DNA from: Rhodospirillaceae bacterium
GTDB taxonomy: Bacteria; Pseudomonadota; Alphaproteobacteria; UBA2966
NCBI GenBank assembly: GCA_002690215.1
Contig: NZDS01000009.1
Coordinates: 1-33,877 of the forward strand
Direction of reading: 5' to 3'
Length of the DNA: 33,877 nt
In this document: piece by piece, positions 15,540 to 24,299 of the stretch
Layout: each line of letters opens with the position of its first letter
Position numbering within the stretch: position 1 is the first letter of the stretch
Notes under the pieces: generated by a model
The model's database searches: none
What the model was told of the DNA's origin: nothing
Seen by the model: only the letters and a program-made list of their open reading frames with translations
Program-made: the position numbers and the translations under genes

Positions 15540-16760
15540 ATGCCCCATGAGCGCCTGGAATCGGCCCTGTCGGAAACGCTCGACGAGCTGGCGGCGGCCG
15601 GTTCGCGCAAGGGCGCCGAGGACGTCATCGTGGAGGTGTTGCCGGCGGCCGAGGGCAAGGGCCCGCGCTACCGGCTGCAGGGCGACGAGCGGCCCTATCT
15701 GCGCATGAACGCCAACGCCTACTTGGGACTCGGCTTGTTCGAAGAGCTCTGCCAGGCTGAGGAAGAGGCCAACCAACGATATGGCGTCGGCCCGGGTGCG
15801 GTGCGCTTCATCAGCGGCACCTGGGCTCCGCACATCGAACTGGAGAGCCGCCTGGCCGCCTTTCATGAGCGTGATGCGGCGATGATCTTCAGTTCGGCCT
15901 ACGCCGCCATAGTCGGCGTGCTGGTGCCGCTGATCACGGACCAGACCGTGATCATCAGCGACGCCCTCAACCACAACTCCATCATCAACGCCATGCGGCT
16001 GGCCCGGCCGGCCGACAAACAGGTTTACGCCCACAATGACATGGAGCATCTGGATGCCGCGTTGACCGAAGCGTGCGGCCGCCACAAGCGCGCCATCGTC
16101 ATCAGCGACGGCGTTTTCAGCATGCGCGGCGACATTGCGCCGCTCGCTGAAATCATGGCCCTGGCCGAAAAACACGACTCCGGCTTCGCGGAGAACGTCC
16201 TGGTGGTGGTCGACGATTCCCATGGCGTCGGCGCCTACGGCCCGAACGGCCGCGGCACTGAGGAGCTGGGCGCGGCCCGAGCCGACCTTTTGGTGGCAAC
16301 GCTGGGCAAGGCGCTGGGTGTCAACGGCGGCTACGTCGCCGGCAGCCCGACCATCATCGATTTCTTGCGCGAACAATCGCCGCTCTACGTCTATTCCAAC
16401 CCCATCACGGCCGGTGAGGCGGCGGCCGCCAGCCGGGCCCTAGAAATCGTCGACAGCCCGGCCGGCACCCAGCGCCTGACCCACCTCAAGGCCATGACCG
16501 AACGCTTCGAGGCGGGGCTCACGGAGCGCGGCTTCGAGACCATCCCCAGTCCGCATCCCATCGTGCCGCTGCTGGTGCGCGACACCGAGCGCACAGCTGC
16601 GCTGGTGGCGCATTTGCGTCAAAACGGCATCCTCGCCACGGGCCTCAACTACCCGGTGGTGCCCAAGGGCGACCAGACCATCCGTTTCCAGATCTCGGCC
16701 GACCACACGCCCGACGACATCGCCGAGGCCTTGGACGTGTTGGGACATTTCTCGGGCTAG
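15540..16760 (+). CDS. kbl: 2-amino-3-ketobutyrate CoA ligase (glycine C-acetyltransferase)
   Basis: A 406-residue PLP enzyme of the alpha-oxoamine synthase family. It cleaves 2-amino-3-ketobutyrate with CoA into glycine and acetyl-CoA. The PLP lysine is K257 in A-T-L-G-K-A-L-G-V-N-G-G. V-V-D-D-S-H-G-V-G-A-Y-G carries the cofactor-binding Asp and His. R-F-I-S-G-T is the usual R-x-x-x-G-T substrate loop. It lies second in the threonine degradation operon after tdh. The tandem position separates it from the related AONS and ALAS enzymes, which would have other neighbours. Confidence 0.93.
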   Translation: MPHERLESALSETLDELAAAGSRKGAEDVIVEVLPAAEGKGPRYRLQGDERPYLRMNANAYLGLGLFEELCQAEEEANQRYGVGPGAVRFISGTWAPHIELESRLAAFHERDAAMIFSSAYAAIVGVLVPLITDQTVIISDALNHNSIINAMRLARPADKQVYAHNDMEHLDAALTEACGRHKRAIVISDGVFSMRGDIAPLAEIMALAEKHDSGFAENVLVVVDDSHGVGAYGPNGRGTEELGAARADLLVATLGKALGVNGGYVAGSPTIIDFLREQSPLYVYSNPITAGEAAAASRALEIVDSPAGTQRLTHLKAMTERFEAGLTERGFETIPSPHPIVPLLVRDTERTAALVAHLRQNGILATGLNYPVVPKGDQTIRFQISADHTPDDIAEALDVLGHFSG

Positions 16761-16762
16761 AT

Positions 16763-17824
16763 ATGGCGAGCCAACGCGAGGCTACGGTTCTGCTGCCCGA
16801 AACGGCGCTCACTGACTTTTGCCGATGCGTGTTTTCGCAACTCGGGTTGCCCAAAGACGATGCCGCCGTGGTCGCCGATAGCCTGATCGACGCCGACCTT
16901 TGCGGTATCGCCTCGCACGGCTTGGTGCGCCTGCCGATCTACGTCGAACGCCTAAAGGCCGGCGTTGTGGCAGCCCGACCCGAAATGCACATCGTACGTG
17001 AGAGCGCCGCCACGGCTGTGCTCGACGGCGGCAACGGCATGGGCCAAGTAGTGAGTCGGCGGGCTATGGAAATCGCTCTCGAAAAAGGCCGGGACCAGCC
17101 CGCCTTCATCTCGGTGCGAGCCAGCAACCACAACGGGGCACTAGGCTACTGGGCGGCCCAGGCGCCGGTCCACGACTGCATCGGCATCGCCTTCACCATC
17201 GGCGGCATAAACCACATGGCGCCCTGGGGTGGAGCCGAAGCGATGTTGGGCAACAACCCCTTCGCCATTGCGCTGCCGGCCGGCGAAGAGGCGCCAGTGA
17301 TTCTCGACATGGCCTGCTCGGTGGCAGCGCGGGGCAAGGTCAACGTCGCCGCCGATCGCGGCGAAGCCATACCTGAGGGTTGGTGTCTGGACTCCGACGG
17401 CCTGCCCACCACCGATCCCCTGGCGGCGCTCCAAGGCTTCGTGCTGCCGCTGGCAGGCCACAAGGGCTACGCCATGACAGTAGCGTTTGGCTTGCTCAGC
17501 AGCATGCTAAGCGGGGCCGCCTTCGGCACCGAGGTAACCCACCTCTATGACGACCTGAAAAACCCCCAGAACGTCGGGCATCTGTTCGGCGTGCTACCGG
17601 TAACGGCCTTCGAGGACCTGGCGATTTACCGCCGACGCATGGACAAAGCCATCACCGAGATCCGCGGCGTGCGTCGGGCGCCCGGCGTGGCAGGCATCAC
17701 CCTGCCGGGCGAGCGTGAGCGGCTGTTGCGGACCGAACGGCGGCAAAACGGCGTGCCGCTGGCCCGCGGCACGGTGGCCGGGCTACGCCAGGTGGCTGCG
17801 GAGTTGGGGATCGAAACGCTCTAA
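16763..17824 (+). CDS. malate/L-lactate (Ldh2-type) dehydrogenase family protein
   Basis: A 353-residue NAD(P)-dependent oxidoreductase of the Ldh_2 family, which includes malate, sulfolactate, ureidoglycolate and delta-1-piperideine-2-carboxylate enzymes. Family marks are G-I-A-S-H-G, N-H-N-G-A-L-G-Y-W, G-N-N-P-F-A and L-A-G-H-K-G-Y, which carry cofactor and catalytic residues. It begins 2 bases after kbl, so it belongs to the same transcript. It may reduce or oxidise a 2-hydroxy or 2-keto acid linked to threonine or glycine metabolism. The substrate cannot be told from sequence. It overlaps the convergent coiled-coil gene by 4 bases. Confidence 0.88.
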   Translation: MASQREATVLLPETALTDFCRCVFSQLGLPKDDAAVVADSLIDADLCGIASHGLVRLPIYVERLKAGVVAARPEMHIVRESAATAVLDGGNGMGQVVSRRAMEIALEKGRDQPAFISVRASNHNGALGYWAAQAPVHDCIGIAFTIGGINHMAPWGGAEAMLGNNPFAIALPAGEEAPVILDMACSVAARGKVNVAADRGEAIPEGWCLDSDGLPTTDPLAALQGFVLPLAGHKGYAMTVAFGLLSSMLSGAAFGTEVTHLYDDLKNPQNVGHLFGVLPVTAFEDLAIYRRRMDKAITEIRGVRRAPGVAGITLPGERERLLRTERRQNGVPLARGTVAGLRQVAAELGIETL

Positions 17825-18900
17825 CCCGCAACCACGCGAGGACGCCGCAACCAACCCCAAGCGGCAGCGATCAGGACAATTCCCAATGCCACGCCAAGGC
17901 CGAGACGCTGGTTGGCGAGGCTGGCCGAAGTTTCCTCCAACCGGCTCGTTTCGGCCCGCACATGGGCCAGTGCCGCTTTGTTTTCCTCGGCCTGGCGTTC
18001 TGCCGTGGCCAGGGCCGTCTCGGCGGCGCCCGCCTGGGCCCGGGCAGTCTCCAGTTCCGCCACCAGCGTCTGGCGTTGCTTGACGGCCTGAGCCAGCTTG
18101 CCGCCCAGCGCCTTGATCTCCCGCCGGCTGCCGTTGTAAGCGCTTTGCAGGCCGGCAATGATACCCTCACGAGTCCCCAGATCGGTGCGCAAGGTCTCCA
18201 AGGCCGAGGCCTTCTCGAGTAACTGGTCCTGGATATCGCCAGCCATGGCGTCGAGCTTGTCCGCCTGCCGGCGCAAGGTGGCGATCAGCCCGTCCTTGCG
18301 CTCCTGTTCACGAATTCGCTCGCCCTCAGAGGCGGCTTCGGCCTTGTCCCGGGATGTCACCTGCTGGCGCAGATCGCTGGCCTCGGCTTGTTGCCCGGTC
18401 AAGCTCTTGCGCAAACCGGCGATGACACCGTCACGATCCGAGAGCGCCGCCTGCAATCCGGCCAACAAACCGTCTTTCTCGGTGAGTTTCGATTTCAGAC
18501 CTGCCAGCAGGCCGTCCTTCGTACTGAGCTGCGATTTCAGGCCGGCCAACAGGCCGTCCTTCTGGGTCAGCGCCGCCTGCAGGTCCGTGAGCGAGCCGCC
18601 GCGCTCGCCTAGCTGCGCCTTGAGGCTGTCTATCAGGCCGGACTGGCGGCCGACAGTCTGCTCGAGACCGCCGATGGTGCCCTGACGCGCCGTCAGGTCG
18701 GCTTCGAGTCCGGAAATGCGACCGTCCTTTTGCTTGAGTTGGTCGAGCAGGGCCTGAATCTGCCCGGCAAGTTGATTCCCTTCCTGCTGGCCGCCCTGTA
18801 GCAGTTGCTGCAGCAGGTTGGACTGGGCCAGGGCCGGCCTGGTGGCCAAGGTCGCACCGACCACCACTAGGACCGCAACGACGCCCAATGCTCGCATCAT
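17821..18900 (-). CDS. periplasmic coiled-coil protein with tandem 14-residue repeats
   Basis: A 359-residue protein with no family I recognise. An N-terminal signal peptide (M-M-R-A-L-G-V-V-A-V-L-V-V-V, ending A-L-A-Q) is followed by a long helical region. In it a 14-residue unit of the form L-T-x-K-D-G-L-L-A-G-L-K-S-x is repeated about nine times. A further Glu/Ala/Gln-rich coiled coil follows. Near the end is one membrane helix (L-G-L-G-V-A-L-G-I-V-L-I-A-A-A-W), then a short basic tail R-R-P-R. This predicts a rod anchored in the inner membrane and projecting into the periplasm. GGGGGAAGAG precedes the first ATG. It is divergent from a Ser/Thr kinase, which may mean joint function in envelope organisation or signalling. 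Confidence 0.8.
   Translation of the reverse strand: MMRALGVVAVLVVVGATLATRPALAQSNLLQQLLQGGQQEGNQLAGQIQALLDQLKQKDGRISGLEADLTARQGTIGGLEQTVGRQSGLIDSLKAQLGERGGSLTDLQAALTQKDGLLAGLKSQLSTKDGLLAGLKSKLTEKDGLLAGLQAALSDRDGVIAGLRKSLTGQQAEASDLRQQVTSRDKAEAASEGERIREQERKDGLIATLRRQADKLDAMAGDIQDQLLEKASALETLRTDLGTREGIIAGLQSAYNGSRREIKALGGKLAQAVKQRQTLVAELETARAQAGAAETALATAERQAEENKAALAHVRAETSRLEETSASLANQRLGLGVALGIVLIAAAWGWLRRPRVVAG
18361..18738 (-). repeat. nine tandem 42-bp / 14-residue repeat units
   Basis: Nine consecutive 14-residue units start at 18738 (codons 55 to 180 of the gene). The central four are nearly identical: L-T-Q-K-D-G-L-L-A-G-L-K-S-Q, L-S-T-K-D-G-L-L-A-G-L-K-S-K, L-T-E-K-D-G-L-L-A-G-L-Q-A-A, L-S-D-R-D-G-V-I-A-G-L-R-K-S. 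Each unit is two heptads, with Leu at positions 1, 8 and 11 and a fixed Gly pair. The DNA of the central units is also similar, so recent unit duplication is likely. Confidence 0.9.
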
Positions 18901-19124
18901 GGCTCTTCCCCCGTTGCGCAATTCGAGAACGACCATGGTAGCCCGTATATTCCACGTTGGTCACGATCTCGGTTTCACCAACTTGTCAGGTGAGAAACCT
19001 TTAATCCGGCTTGTCGAGCCGCTATCATAATTTCACGCACTGTCACGGGCGGAGCGGAACATGCCGGTTTGGCGCCCCCGGGGCGAGTCCTGCTTTTGCT
19101 CCGGCGGACCTCCAGGAAGTAGCG

Positions 19125-20444
19125 ATGGCCGATACTCCCGAAATGGACGATGCCACAATTGTCGATAGCAGCCCGGCCTTCGTCCATCGCAGCGAAGAGG
19201 AAGAAGTCCCCGACAAGCTGGGACGGCACAACATCCTCGAGATCGTCGGCACCGGTGCCATGGGTGTGGTTTACCGCGGTTTTGATGAAATTATCGAACG
19301 CTTCGTCGCCATCAAGGTGATCCGCCACGACATCGTCGCCAAGCTCGGCGCCCACGACACCCTGGAGCGCTTCAAGACCGAAGCCAAGGCGGTCGGCCGG
19401 CTATCGCACCCCAACATTGCCACCATCTACGAATATGGCAGCGAAGAAGGGCAGGACTTCATCGTCATGGAGTTTGTCGACGGCGACTCCCTGGCTGCCG
19501 AAGTGAGTGACACGACGCGCCCACTGAGTAGCAAGATCCGCATCATATCGCAGACCCTGGACGCCCTCGCCCATGCCCACAACATCGGTATCGTCCATCG
19601 CGACATAAAGCCCGCCAATATCCTGCTTTCGGCACTGGGAGACGTGAAGCTGACGGATTTCGGTATCTCGCTGATCGAAAGCTCCCAGGGTGAGGAGCCT
19701 GAGGCGGTGCTGGGCACGCCGCGCTACATGTCGCCCGAACAAATCAACGGCAAGACCGTCGACCACCGCTCCGACATCTATTCGCTGGGCAGCGTGTTCT
19801 ACGAGCTGCTGACCGGCAACAAGGCCTTCACGGGATCGACGATCCAGGAAATCATCCAGGGCGTACTGCACAGTGAGCCGATACCGCCGCACTCGGTTGA
19901 CGACACTTTGCCCCTGGAACTCGACGCCATCATCGCCAAGTCCCTGGCCAAGGATCCCAGCGAGCGCTACCAGAGCGCCACGCATATGCAACAGGCAGTG
20001 GGCGAATTTCTCGATACACCGAGCACCTCGCACCAGGCCAGTACGGTGCTGGAGCGGCGGATCTACAAGGACGGCGAGGTTATTTTCGAGGAAGGCAGCG
20101 AAGGCCGCGAGGCCTATATCGTAGACGAGGGTACCGTTGAGATCGCCAAGGATCAGGACGGCGAACGGGTGGTGCTGGGTAGCATCGGCAAGCAGAGCCT
20201 GTTCGGCGAGATGGCGGTCATCGAGCGCACCACACGGATGGCCGCGGCCGTGGCCCGTGGCGACACCACCGTGCTGGTGGTCCGGGACCACGATTTTCTC
20301 GATCGCTACGAATATTCCGACCCGGTCATCCGCTCCATGCTGAGCTCGCTGGTGCGCAATCTTCGGGCGGCCAGCGACCAGCTCGCCTACGAACGCGCGA
20401 AACCCGGCAAACCCGCCGCAGTCGATGACGAGGATTCCGAATAG
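19125..20444 (+). CDS. Ser/Thr protein kinase with C-terminal cyclic-nucleotide-binding domain
   Basis: A 439-residue soluble Hanks-type kinase. The Gly-rich loop is G42-T-G-A-M-G-V-V-Y, the ATP lysine is in A-I-K64-V, and the paired Glu is E86. The catalytic loop is H158-R-D160-I-K-P-A-N, followed by D178-F-G, and S-P-E closes the activation segment. All key residues are present, so it should be active. Residues ~310-420 form a CAP-type cyclic-nucleotide-binding domain. Its phosphate-binding cassette F-G-E362-M-A-V-I-E-R-T-T-R371-M-A keeps the Glu and Arg that hold cAMP or cGMP. No membrane helix is seen. AGGAAG precedes the ATG. It is divergent from the 14-residue-repeat protein. Control of the kinase by a cyclic nucleotide is inferred. 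Confidence 0.93.
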   Translation: MADTPEMDDATIVDSSPAFVHRSEEEEVPDKLGRHNILEIVGTGAMGVVYRGFDEIIERFVAIKVIRHDIVAKLGAHDTLERFKTEAKAVGRLSHPNIATIYEYGSEEGQDFIVMEFVDGDSLAAEVSDTTRPLSSKIRIISQTLDALAHAHNIGIVHRDIKPANILLSALGDVKLTDFGISLIESSQGEEPEAVLGTPRYMSPEQINGKTVDHRSDIYSLGSVFYELLTGNKAFTGSTIQEIIQGVLHSEPIPPHSVDDTLPLELDAIIAKSLAKDPSERYQSATHMQQAVGEFLDTPSTSHQASTVLERRIYKDGEVIFEEGSEGREAYIVDEGTVEIAKDQDGERVVLGSIGKQSLFGEMAVIERTTRMAAAVARGDTTVLVVRDHDFLDRYEYSDPVIRSMLSSLVRNLRAASDQLAYERAKPGKPAAVDDEDSE

Positions 20445-20472
20445 GATCTTAATTCAGGCCCGCAGGCCGCCC

Positions 20473-21177
20473 TCAGCCGTAGGCCAAAGCGGGCATCCAG
20501 TCGCCGCGACCGCCGGGGGTGAGGTCCAATAGTCCCCATAGTGGCCACATCAGATCCATGTGGCGAGGATGCTGCCCTTCCTCCGACGAAGCGAACAGGA
20601 GCTCGCTGGCGTAGCTATGGAAGATGCCCTCGGGGGTAAGCTGAAAAACGTTGAGGGTGGGGATCTGGTTGCCGCCCTGGCGTTCCGCCACGTAGTCGGT
20701 GTTGTAGCTGGTCGCGCCGGAGGACAGCAGTCTCAGGTTGCGCCATTTCCGGGTGCGGGCCCAGTCAGCCAGGGTCGGCGCCGCCGCCTTGGCCAGCACC
20801 GCCAAATTGGCGCGGGCGGCGATGTGGCGCGCGCTGCCGTCAAGGCTGTCGAGGAACGAGGTGCACATGGGGCAGGGATTGCCGTCGGGCGGATACATAA
20901 AGCTGTAGACCACCAGCGTCTCCGTGCCGGGCGCGAAGAGCTCTGAGAAAAGGGTGTCGCGAAGCGCCCCCTCGCCGCCCGGCCCACCGGCTTCGCTGAA
21001 GATGTAGTCCTGTTTCAGGCGTCCGCCCAACGGCAAGCTGCGACGCTGTACCGCCACCTCCTCGATGCGGCGCCTGAGATCCAGTTCGGCCGCCAGCAAG
21101 TCGTCGCGGGCCCGGCGATAGTCCTCGCTCTCGCCGGGAAAACTGTCGTCGTGAAAGCGTCCCATGAACTGCCCCAT
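20473..21177 (-). CDS. DUF899 family thioredoxin-like protein
   Basis: A 234-residue protein like the DUF899 family. An N-terminal helix with R-R-A-R-D-D-L-L-A-A-E precedes a thioredoxin-like region with Y-S-F-M-Y and a C-P-M-C motif after N-P. S-Y-N-T-D-Y and P-T-L-N-V-F follow, and the C-terminus has M-D-L-M-W-P-L-W-G-L-L-D. The function of the family is unknown; the CxxC hints at redox activity. A second in-frame ATG lies 12 bases inside, and neither start has a strong ribosome site. It seems to be transcribed alone or after the crotonase gene, 57 bases upstream. Confidence 0.8.
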   Translation of the reverse strand: MGQFMGRFHDDSFPGESEDYRRARDDLLAAELDLRRRIEEVAVQRRSLPLGGRLKQDYIFSEAGGPGGEGALRDTLFSELFAPGTETLVVYSFMYPPDGNPCPMCTSFLDSLDGSARHIAARANLAVLAKAAAPTLADWARTRKWRNLRLLSSGATSYNTDYVAERQGGNQIPTLNVFQLTPEGIFHSYASELLFASSEEGQHPRHMDLMWPLWGLLDLTPGGRGDWMPALAYG

Positions 21178-21234
21178 TTGTTGCGTTGCCTAAAAGGTAA
21201 GTTGACGCGAGGGCAGGCCTTGTCAATACGGCGG

Positions 21235-22128
21235 TCAGACGTTCGAACGCCGCCTGGGCTTCATCTCCGGTCCCCCCTGGCTGTAGTCGCCGAAGGGGCC
21301 GTCGCGTTCAGCCACCGCACCCTGCACGCCGTGTTCGAAGGCGGTATCGACGAAACCGCGGCCCTCGGGCGTGTTGCGCATGATGCCGTCGAGAATCGGG
21401 CCCATGTACTGGGTGGTCTGCAGGCCCATATTTTCATAGGCCTGGTTGACCACCAGCTTCATGGCCATGAGCTGGGTGGTGGGAATCTTGGCCATGCGCC
21501 CGGCCCACTCGGCAACCCGCTGGTCGAGTTCTTCGGCCGGGCAAGAATCGTTGATCAAGCCGATCTCGGCAGCTTCCTGGCCGCTGATCGAATCACCCGT
21601 CAGCGCATACTGCTTGGCCCTGGTCAGGCCCAAACGGTAAATCCACATGCCCGTCAGGTGGCAGCCCCAGACCCGGGCGTAGGGCGTGCCCAGGCGGGCA
21701 TCGTCGGCAGCCACGACGATGTCGGCACAAAGCGCCATCTCCGAGCCGCCGCCGACACACCAGCCGTGAATCTTGCAGATTACCGGCTTGGGGTTGCGCC
21801 AGATCGACATGAACTTGGGCACCGGACCGGTGAAGGGGCTGGTCATGGCCATGACGTCGCGTCCGGGATCGTAATCCTCGGGCTTCAGCGAAACGCCCAA
21901 TTCGTCGTATTGCTCCAAATTGCCGGAAAAATCGAAGCCGGCGCAAAATGTGGAACCGGCGCCCTGCAGCACGATGACGCGGACCTCGGGGTCCTTGCTG
22001 GCCTTTTCCATGGCGGCAGCGATCTCATCCGGCATGGGTGGCCGGATGGTGTTGAATTTCTTCGGCAGGTTGAGAGTGACGGTAGCGATCGGGCCCTCTG
22101 ATTTGTAAAGCAGGGTTTCGTAACTCAT
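21235..22128 (-). CDS. crotonase family (enoyl-CoA hydratase-like) protein
   Basis: A 297-residue crotonase-fold protein. The oxyanion-hole segment A-G-F-D-F and the G-G-G-S-E130-M-A-L-C-A-D motif are clear, so CoA-thioester binding is expected. Of the two hydratase glutamates, the first (E144 in rat) is kept as E130. The second (E164, usually P-E-I-x-L-G) is Tyr150 in G-T-P-Y-A-R-V-W-G. It is therefore probably not a simple enoyl-CoA hydratase; an isomerase, hydrolase or other crotonase reaction is possible. It is longer than the usual 260 residues. GGAG before the ATG at 22128 decides the start over 22140. It is divergent from an unknown helical protein. Confidence 0.88.
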   Translation of the reverse strand: MSYETLLYKSEGPIATVTLNLPKKFNTIRPPMPDEIAAAMEKASKDPEVRVIVLQGAGSTFCAGFDFSGNLEQYDELGVSLKPEDYDPGRDVMAMTSPFTGPVPKFMSIWRNPKPVICKIHGWCVGGGSEMALCADIVVAADDARLGTPYARVWGCHLTGMWIYRLGLTRAKQYALTGDSISGQEAAEIGLINDSCPAEELDQRVAEWAGRMAKIPTTQLMAMKLVVNQAYENMGLQTTQYMGPILDGIMRNTPEGRGFVDTAFEHGVQGAVAERDGPFGDYSQGGPEMKPRRRSNV

Positions 22129-22317
22129 GGCCGGCTCCATTGCTGATCACTGGTGCGGAGTGTCCTCGACGGTCGCCACCAGACACCGAATGGGCAGACG
22201 ATGCAACGCGTGACCCGGTGGGAAATGCGGGCTAGCGACGGCTGTCACAGACAGCTCCGCCCGCCCGTGCGAGGTTGGCGCCCGTTGGAAAACGATCATT
22301 CCGTGGGGGAATATTCT

Positions 22318-23601
22318 GTGAGCAACGACGTCCAGGAAAAGCGCCAGGCGATCATCATCGACGAAAGCAGCGGCAGCGCCCGCTGGCAGGTTCCAGATCG
22401 CATCTGGCGCAAGCACCGCCTGCTGCAGCGTGTGCGCCTGAGAAGAACCATCGAGCGCCATGTCCTGCCAGTGCTGCAAAAACTTGAAGGCCTGTATCTC
22501 CGCGACCAGCTCGGCGCCCGACCGCGTATCGCCAGCAAGTCGCTGGCCCAGATCGAGGCTGACGACGTGGCCATCGAGGCGGCGCTCTACCTCTTCGAGC
22601 TGGCGCTTTCCGAGGATCTCATCGATTTCATCAAATCCGGCCCCCATGAAGAGGAATTGCAGGCCGATCTCGACAACGACGCCGTCGGCGGTTGCGGCCT
22701 GACGCTGGCCGAGGTGAAGCAGCATTACATACGCCGGGCCGCCCGCCTGATCCTCAAGCGCGGCGGTGTCGCCGCCCGCGCGCGCCGCAGGACCTTCATT
22801 GAAATGGACGTCCACGACATGGCCAGCCTGCACAAACTGCGCCTGCTGGTCGGCTTCGACGAGGCCAGCATGAAGGAGCTCGACAAAGGGCTCGAAGGCC
22901 GCCTCGACCGGCTCTTGGAAAGCGACGTCGACTATCTGCGCATTCTCTACAGTTGCTGTCCCAACAAGTTCCTGCGGGCGCTGCGCCATTCCTTGGGATG
23001 GGACTTTCCCGCCATCCTCGACTGGTCGCCCAAATTCGCCGCCGCCGTGGCCAGCTCGCTCGATCACAGTGCCAAGATCATGGCGCTGGGCGACAGCCTG
23101 CTCGGCATCAAAGACCCCGAGGTGGTTCATGCTTTGGGTCGCTGGCCGCTGCAAGAGATCAAGGGTAGGAGAAAGGGGCGGCGCCGGCGCAAGACCTACC
23201 GGAGTCGCATCGCCGCGGTGCGTAAGGCGCTGGGCCGGCACTTTCCGGCCCTGCTCGACGCCGGCCCCAGGGCGGTGCAAGACGCCGGCACCTGGACGGA
23301 CGCCGATCTCGCACGCCTGCGGAGCATCTCGTCGTGCCTCAATCCCGCCGTGTTGCGTGCTATGGCGACACTGCCGTTCGCCCAGAAGATCGCCATCCTG
23401 GAAGGCCTCAACGATCGCGTCGGACAGCGCCGGCTGAAGAGTACGCTGGCCCAACCGGCCGGTATCGCCGCGGTCAAGGGCATCGTCAGCGATCTCCGCG
23501 ACCGCGTGGGCCGCGGCGAGGCACCACCCGACCTCAAGGCAGCAATCGCCGCCGGCGGCCCTTTCGACCATCGGGTCAGCGATCTGCTGGGGCGGAGCTA
23601 G
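22318..23601 (+). CDS. unknown helical protein with internal duplication
   Basis: A 427-residue protein that I do not recognise. It appears all-helical and soluble, and is rich in Arg and Leu, with no signal peptide or membrane helix. A pattern recurs twice: L-R-H-S-L-G-W-D-F-P-A-I-L-D-W and V-R-K-A-L-G-R-H-F-P-A-L-L-D-A. It is separated by a basic linker (K-G-R-R-K-G-R-R-R-R-K), so the C-terminal half probably arose by duplication. The GTG at 22318 is chosen because GGGGGA lies 7-8 bases upstream. The frame is open further up to 22153 but without a plausible start, and that stretch overlaps the divergent promoter region. Its last 4 bases overlap the convergent livF. Confidence 0.7.
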   Translation: MSNDVQEKRQAIIIDESSGSARWQVPDRIWRKHRLLQRVRLRRTIERHVLPVLQKLEGLYLRDQLGARPRIASKSLAQIEADDVAIEAALYLFELALSEDLIDFIKSGPHEEELQADLDNDAVGGCGLTLAEVKQHYIRRAARLILKRGGVAARARRRTFIEMDVHDMASLHKLRLLVGFDEASMKELDKGLEGRLDRLLESDVDYLRILYSCCPNKFLRALRHSLGWDFPAILDWSPKFAAAVASSLDHSAKIMALGDSLLGIKDPEVVHALGRWPLQEIKGRRKGRRRRKTYRSRIAAVRKALGRHFPALLDAGPRAVQDAGTWTDADLARLRSISSCLNPAVLRAMATLPFAQKIAILEGLNDRVGQRRLKSTLAQPAGIAAVKGIVSDLRDRVGRGEAPPDLKAAIAAGGPFDHRVSDLLGRS

Positions 23602-24299
23602 ACCCCCAGATACTGGTGCTGCACGTCCTCGTTGGCGGCCAGTTCGGCAGAGCTTCCGGTCCACACCACGCGGCCCTTTTCGATGATGACGTGGCGCTGG
23701 GCGATGCGGGTGAGCGCCTTGACGTTCTTGTCGATGACCAGGATCGACTGGCCGGTGGCCTTGAGGTTTTCCAGGCACTGCCAGATCTCGGCCCGGATCA
23801 GCGGCGCCAGCCCCTCGGTGGCCTCGTCGAGGACGAGGAGCGTCGGGTTGGTCATCAGGGCACGGCCGATGGCCAGCATCTGCTGTTCGCCGCCCGACAG
23901 CGTATCGCCCAGGCTGTGGGCGCGCTCGGCCAGGCGGGGAAAGAGCTCGTTGACCCGGTCCAGCGTCCAGGGCTCGGGCTGACCGGTGCGGTTGGCGGCG
24001 GTCGCCACCAGATTCTCGCGCACCGAGAGGTTGGGGAAGATCTGCCGGCCCTCGGGCACCAGGCCGATACCGAGTTGGGCGATGCGATAGGACGGCAGCG
24101 CCGTAATATCGTGGCCCTGAAAGCGGATGGTGCCGGAACTGGCCGGCGTCAGGCCAAGGATCGAGCGCACCGTCGTGGTCTTGCCCATGCCGTTGCGGCC
24201 CATCAGAGTGACGACTTCGCCGGCACCGACCTCCAGCGCCATGCCAAACAGCACCTGGCTCTGGCCGTAATAGGTGTCGATGGCGGCAACGCTGAGCAT
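23598..24299 (-). CDS. livF: branched-chain-type ABC transporter ATP-binding protein
   Basis: A 233-residue ABC ATPase of the LivF type. Walker A is G-R-N-G-M-G-K-T-T, the signature is L-S-G-G-E-Q-Q, and Walker B is L-L-V-L-D-E-A, followed by T-E-G-L-A-P, a phrase typical of LivF. With LivG it powers import through the LivHM channel. The ATG is joined to the livG stop as TGATG, so the two are translationally coupled. It is the last gene of the liv operon. The segment after Walker B reads V-I-D-K-N-V in place of the usual V-E-Q-N, a small family variation. Confidence 0.95.
   Translation of the reverse strand: MLSVAAIDTYYGQSQVLFGMALEVGAGEVVTLMGRNGMGKTTTVRSILGLTPASSGTIRFQGHDITALPSYRIAQLGIGLVPEGRQIFPNLSVRENLVATAANRTGQPEPWTLDRVNELFPRLAERAHSLGDTLSGGEQQMLAIGRALMTNPTLLVLDEATEGLAPLIRAEIWQCLENLKATGQSILVIDKNVKALTRIAQRHVIIEKGRVVWTGSSAELAANEDVQHQYLGV

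Noticed and set aside
14544-16376. 610-codon open frame on the minus strand opposite tdh and kbl
   Set aside because: Both tdh and kbl are clear genes with catalytic motifs; the antisense frame is repetitive in Gly, Ala, Val and His and has no ribosome site.
18361-18738. Tandem 42-bp repeat as a CRISPR or non-coding satellite
   Set aside because: The units are contiguous, in frame and conserved as protein, with no spacers.
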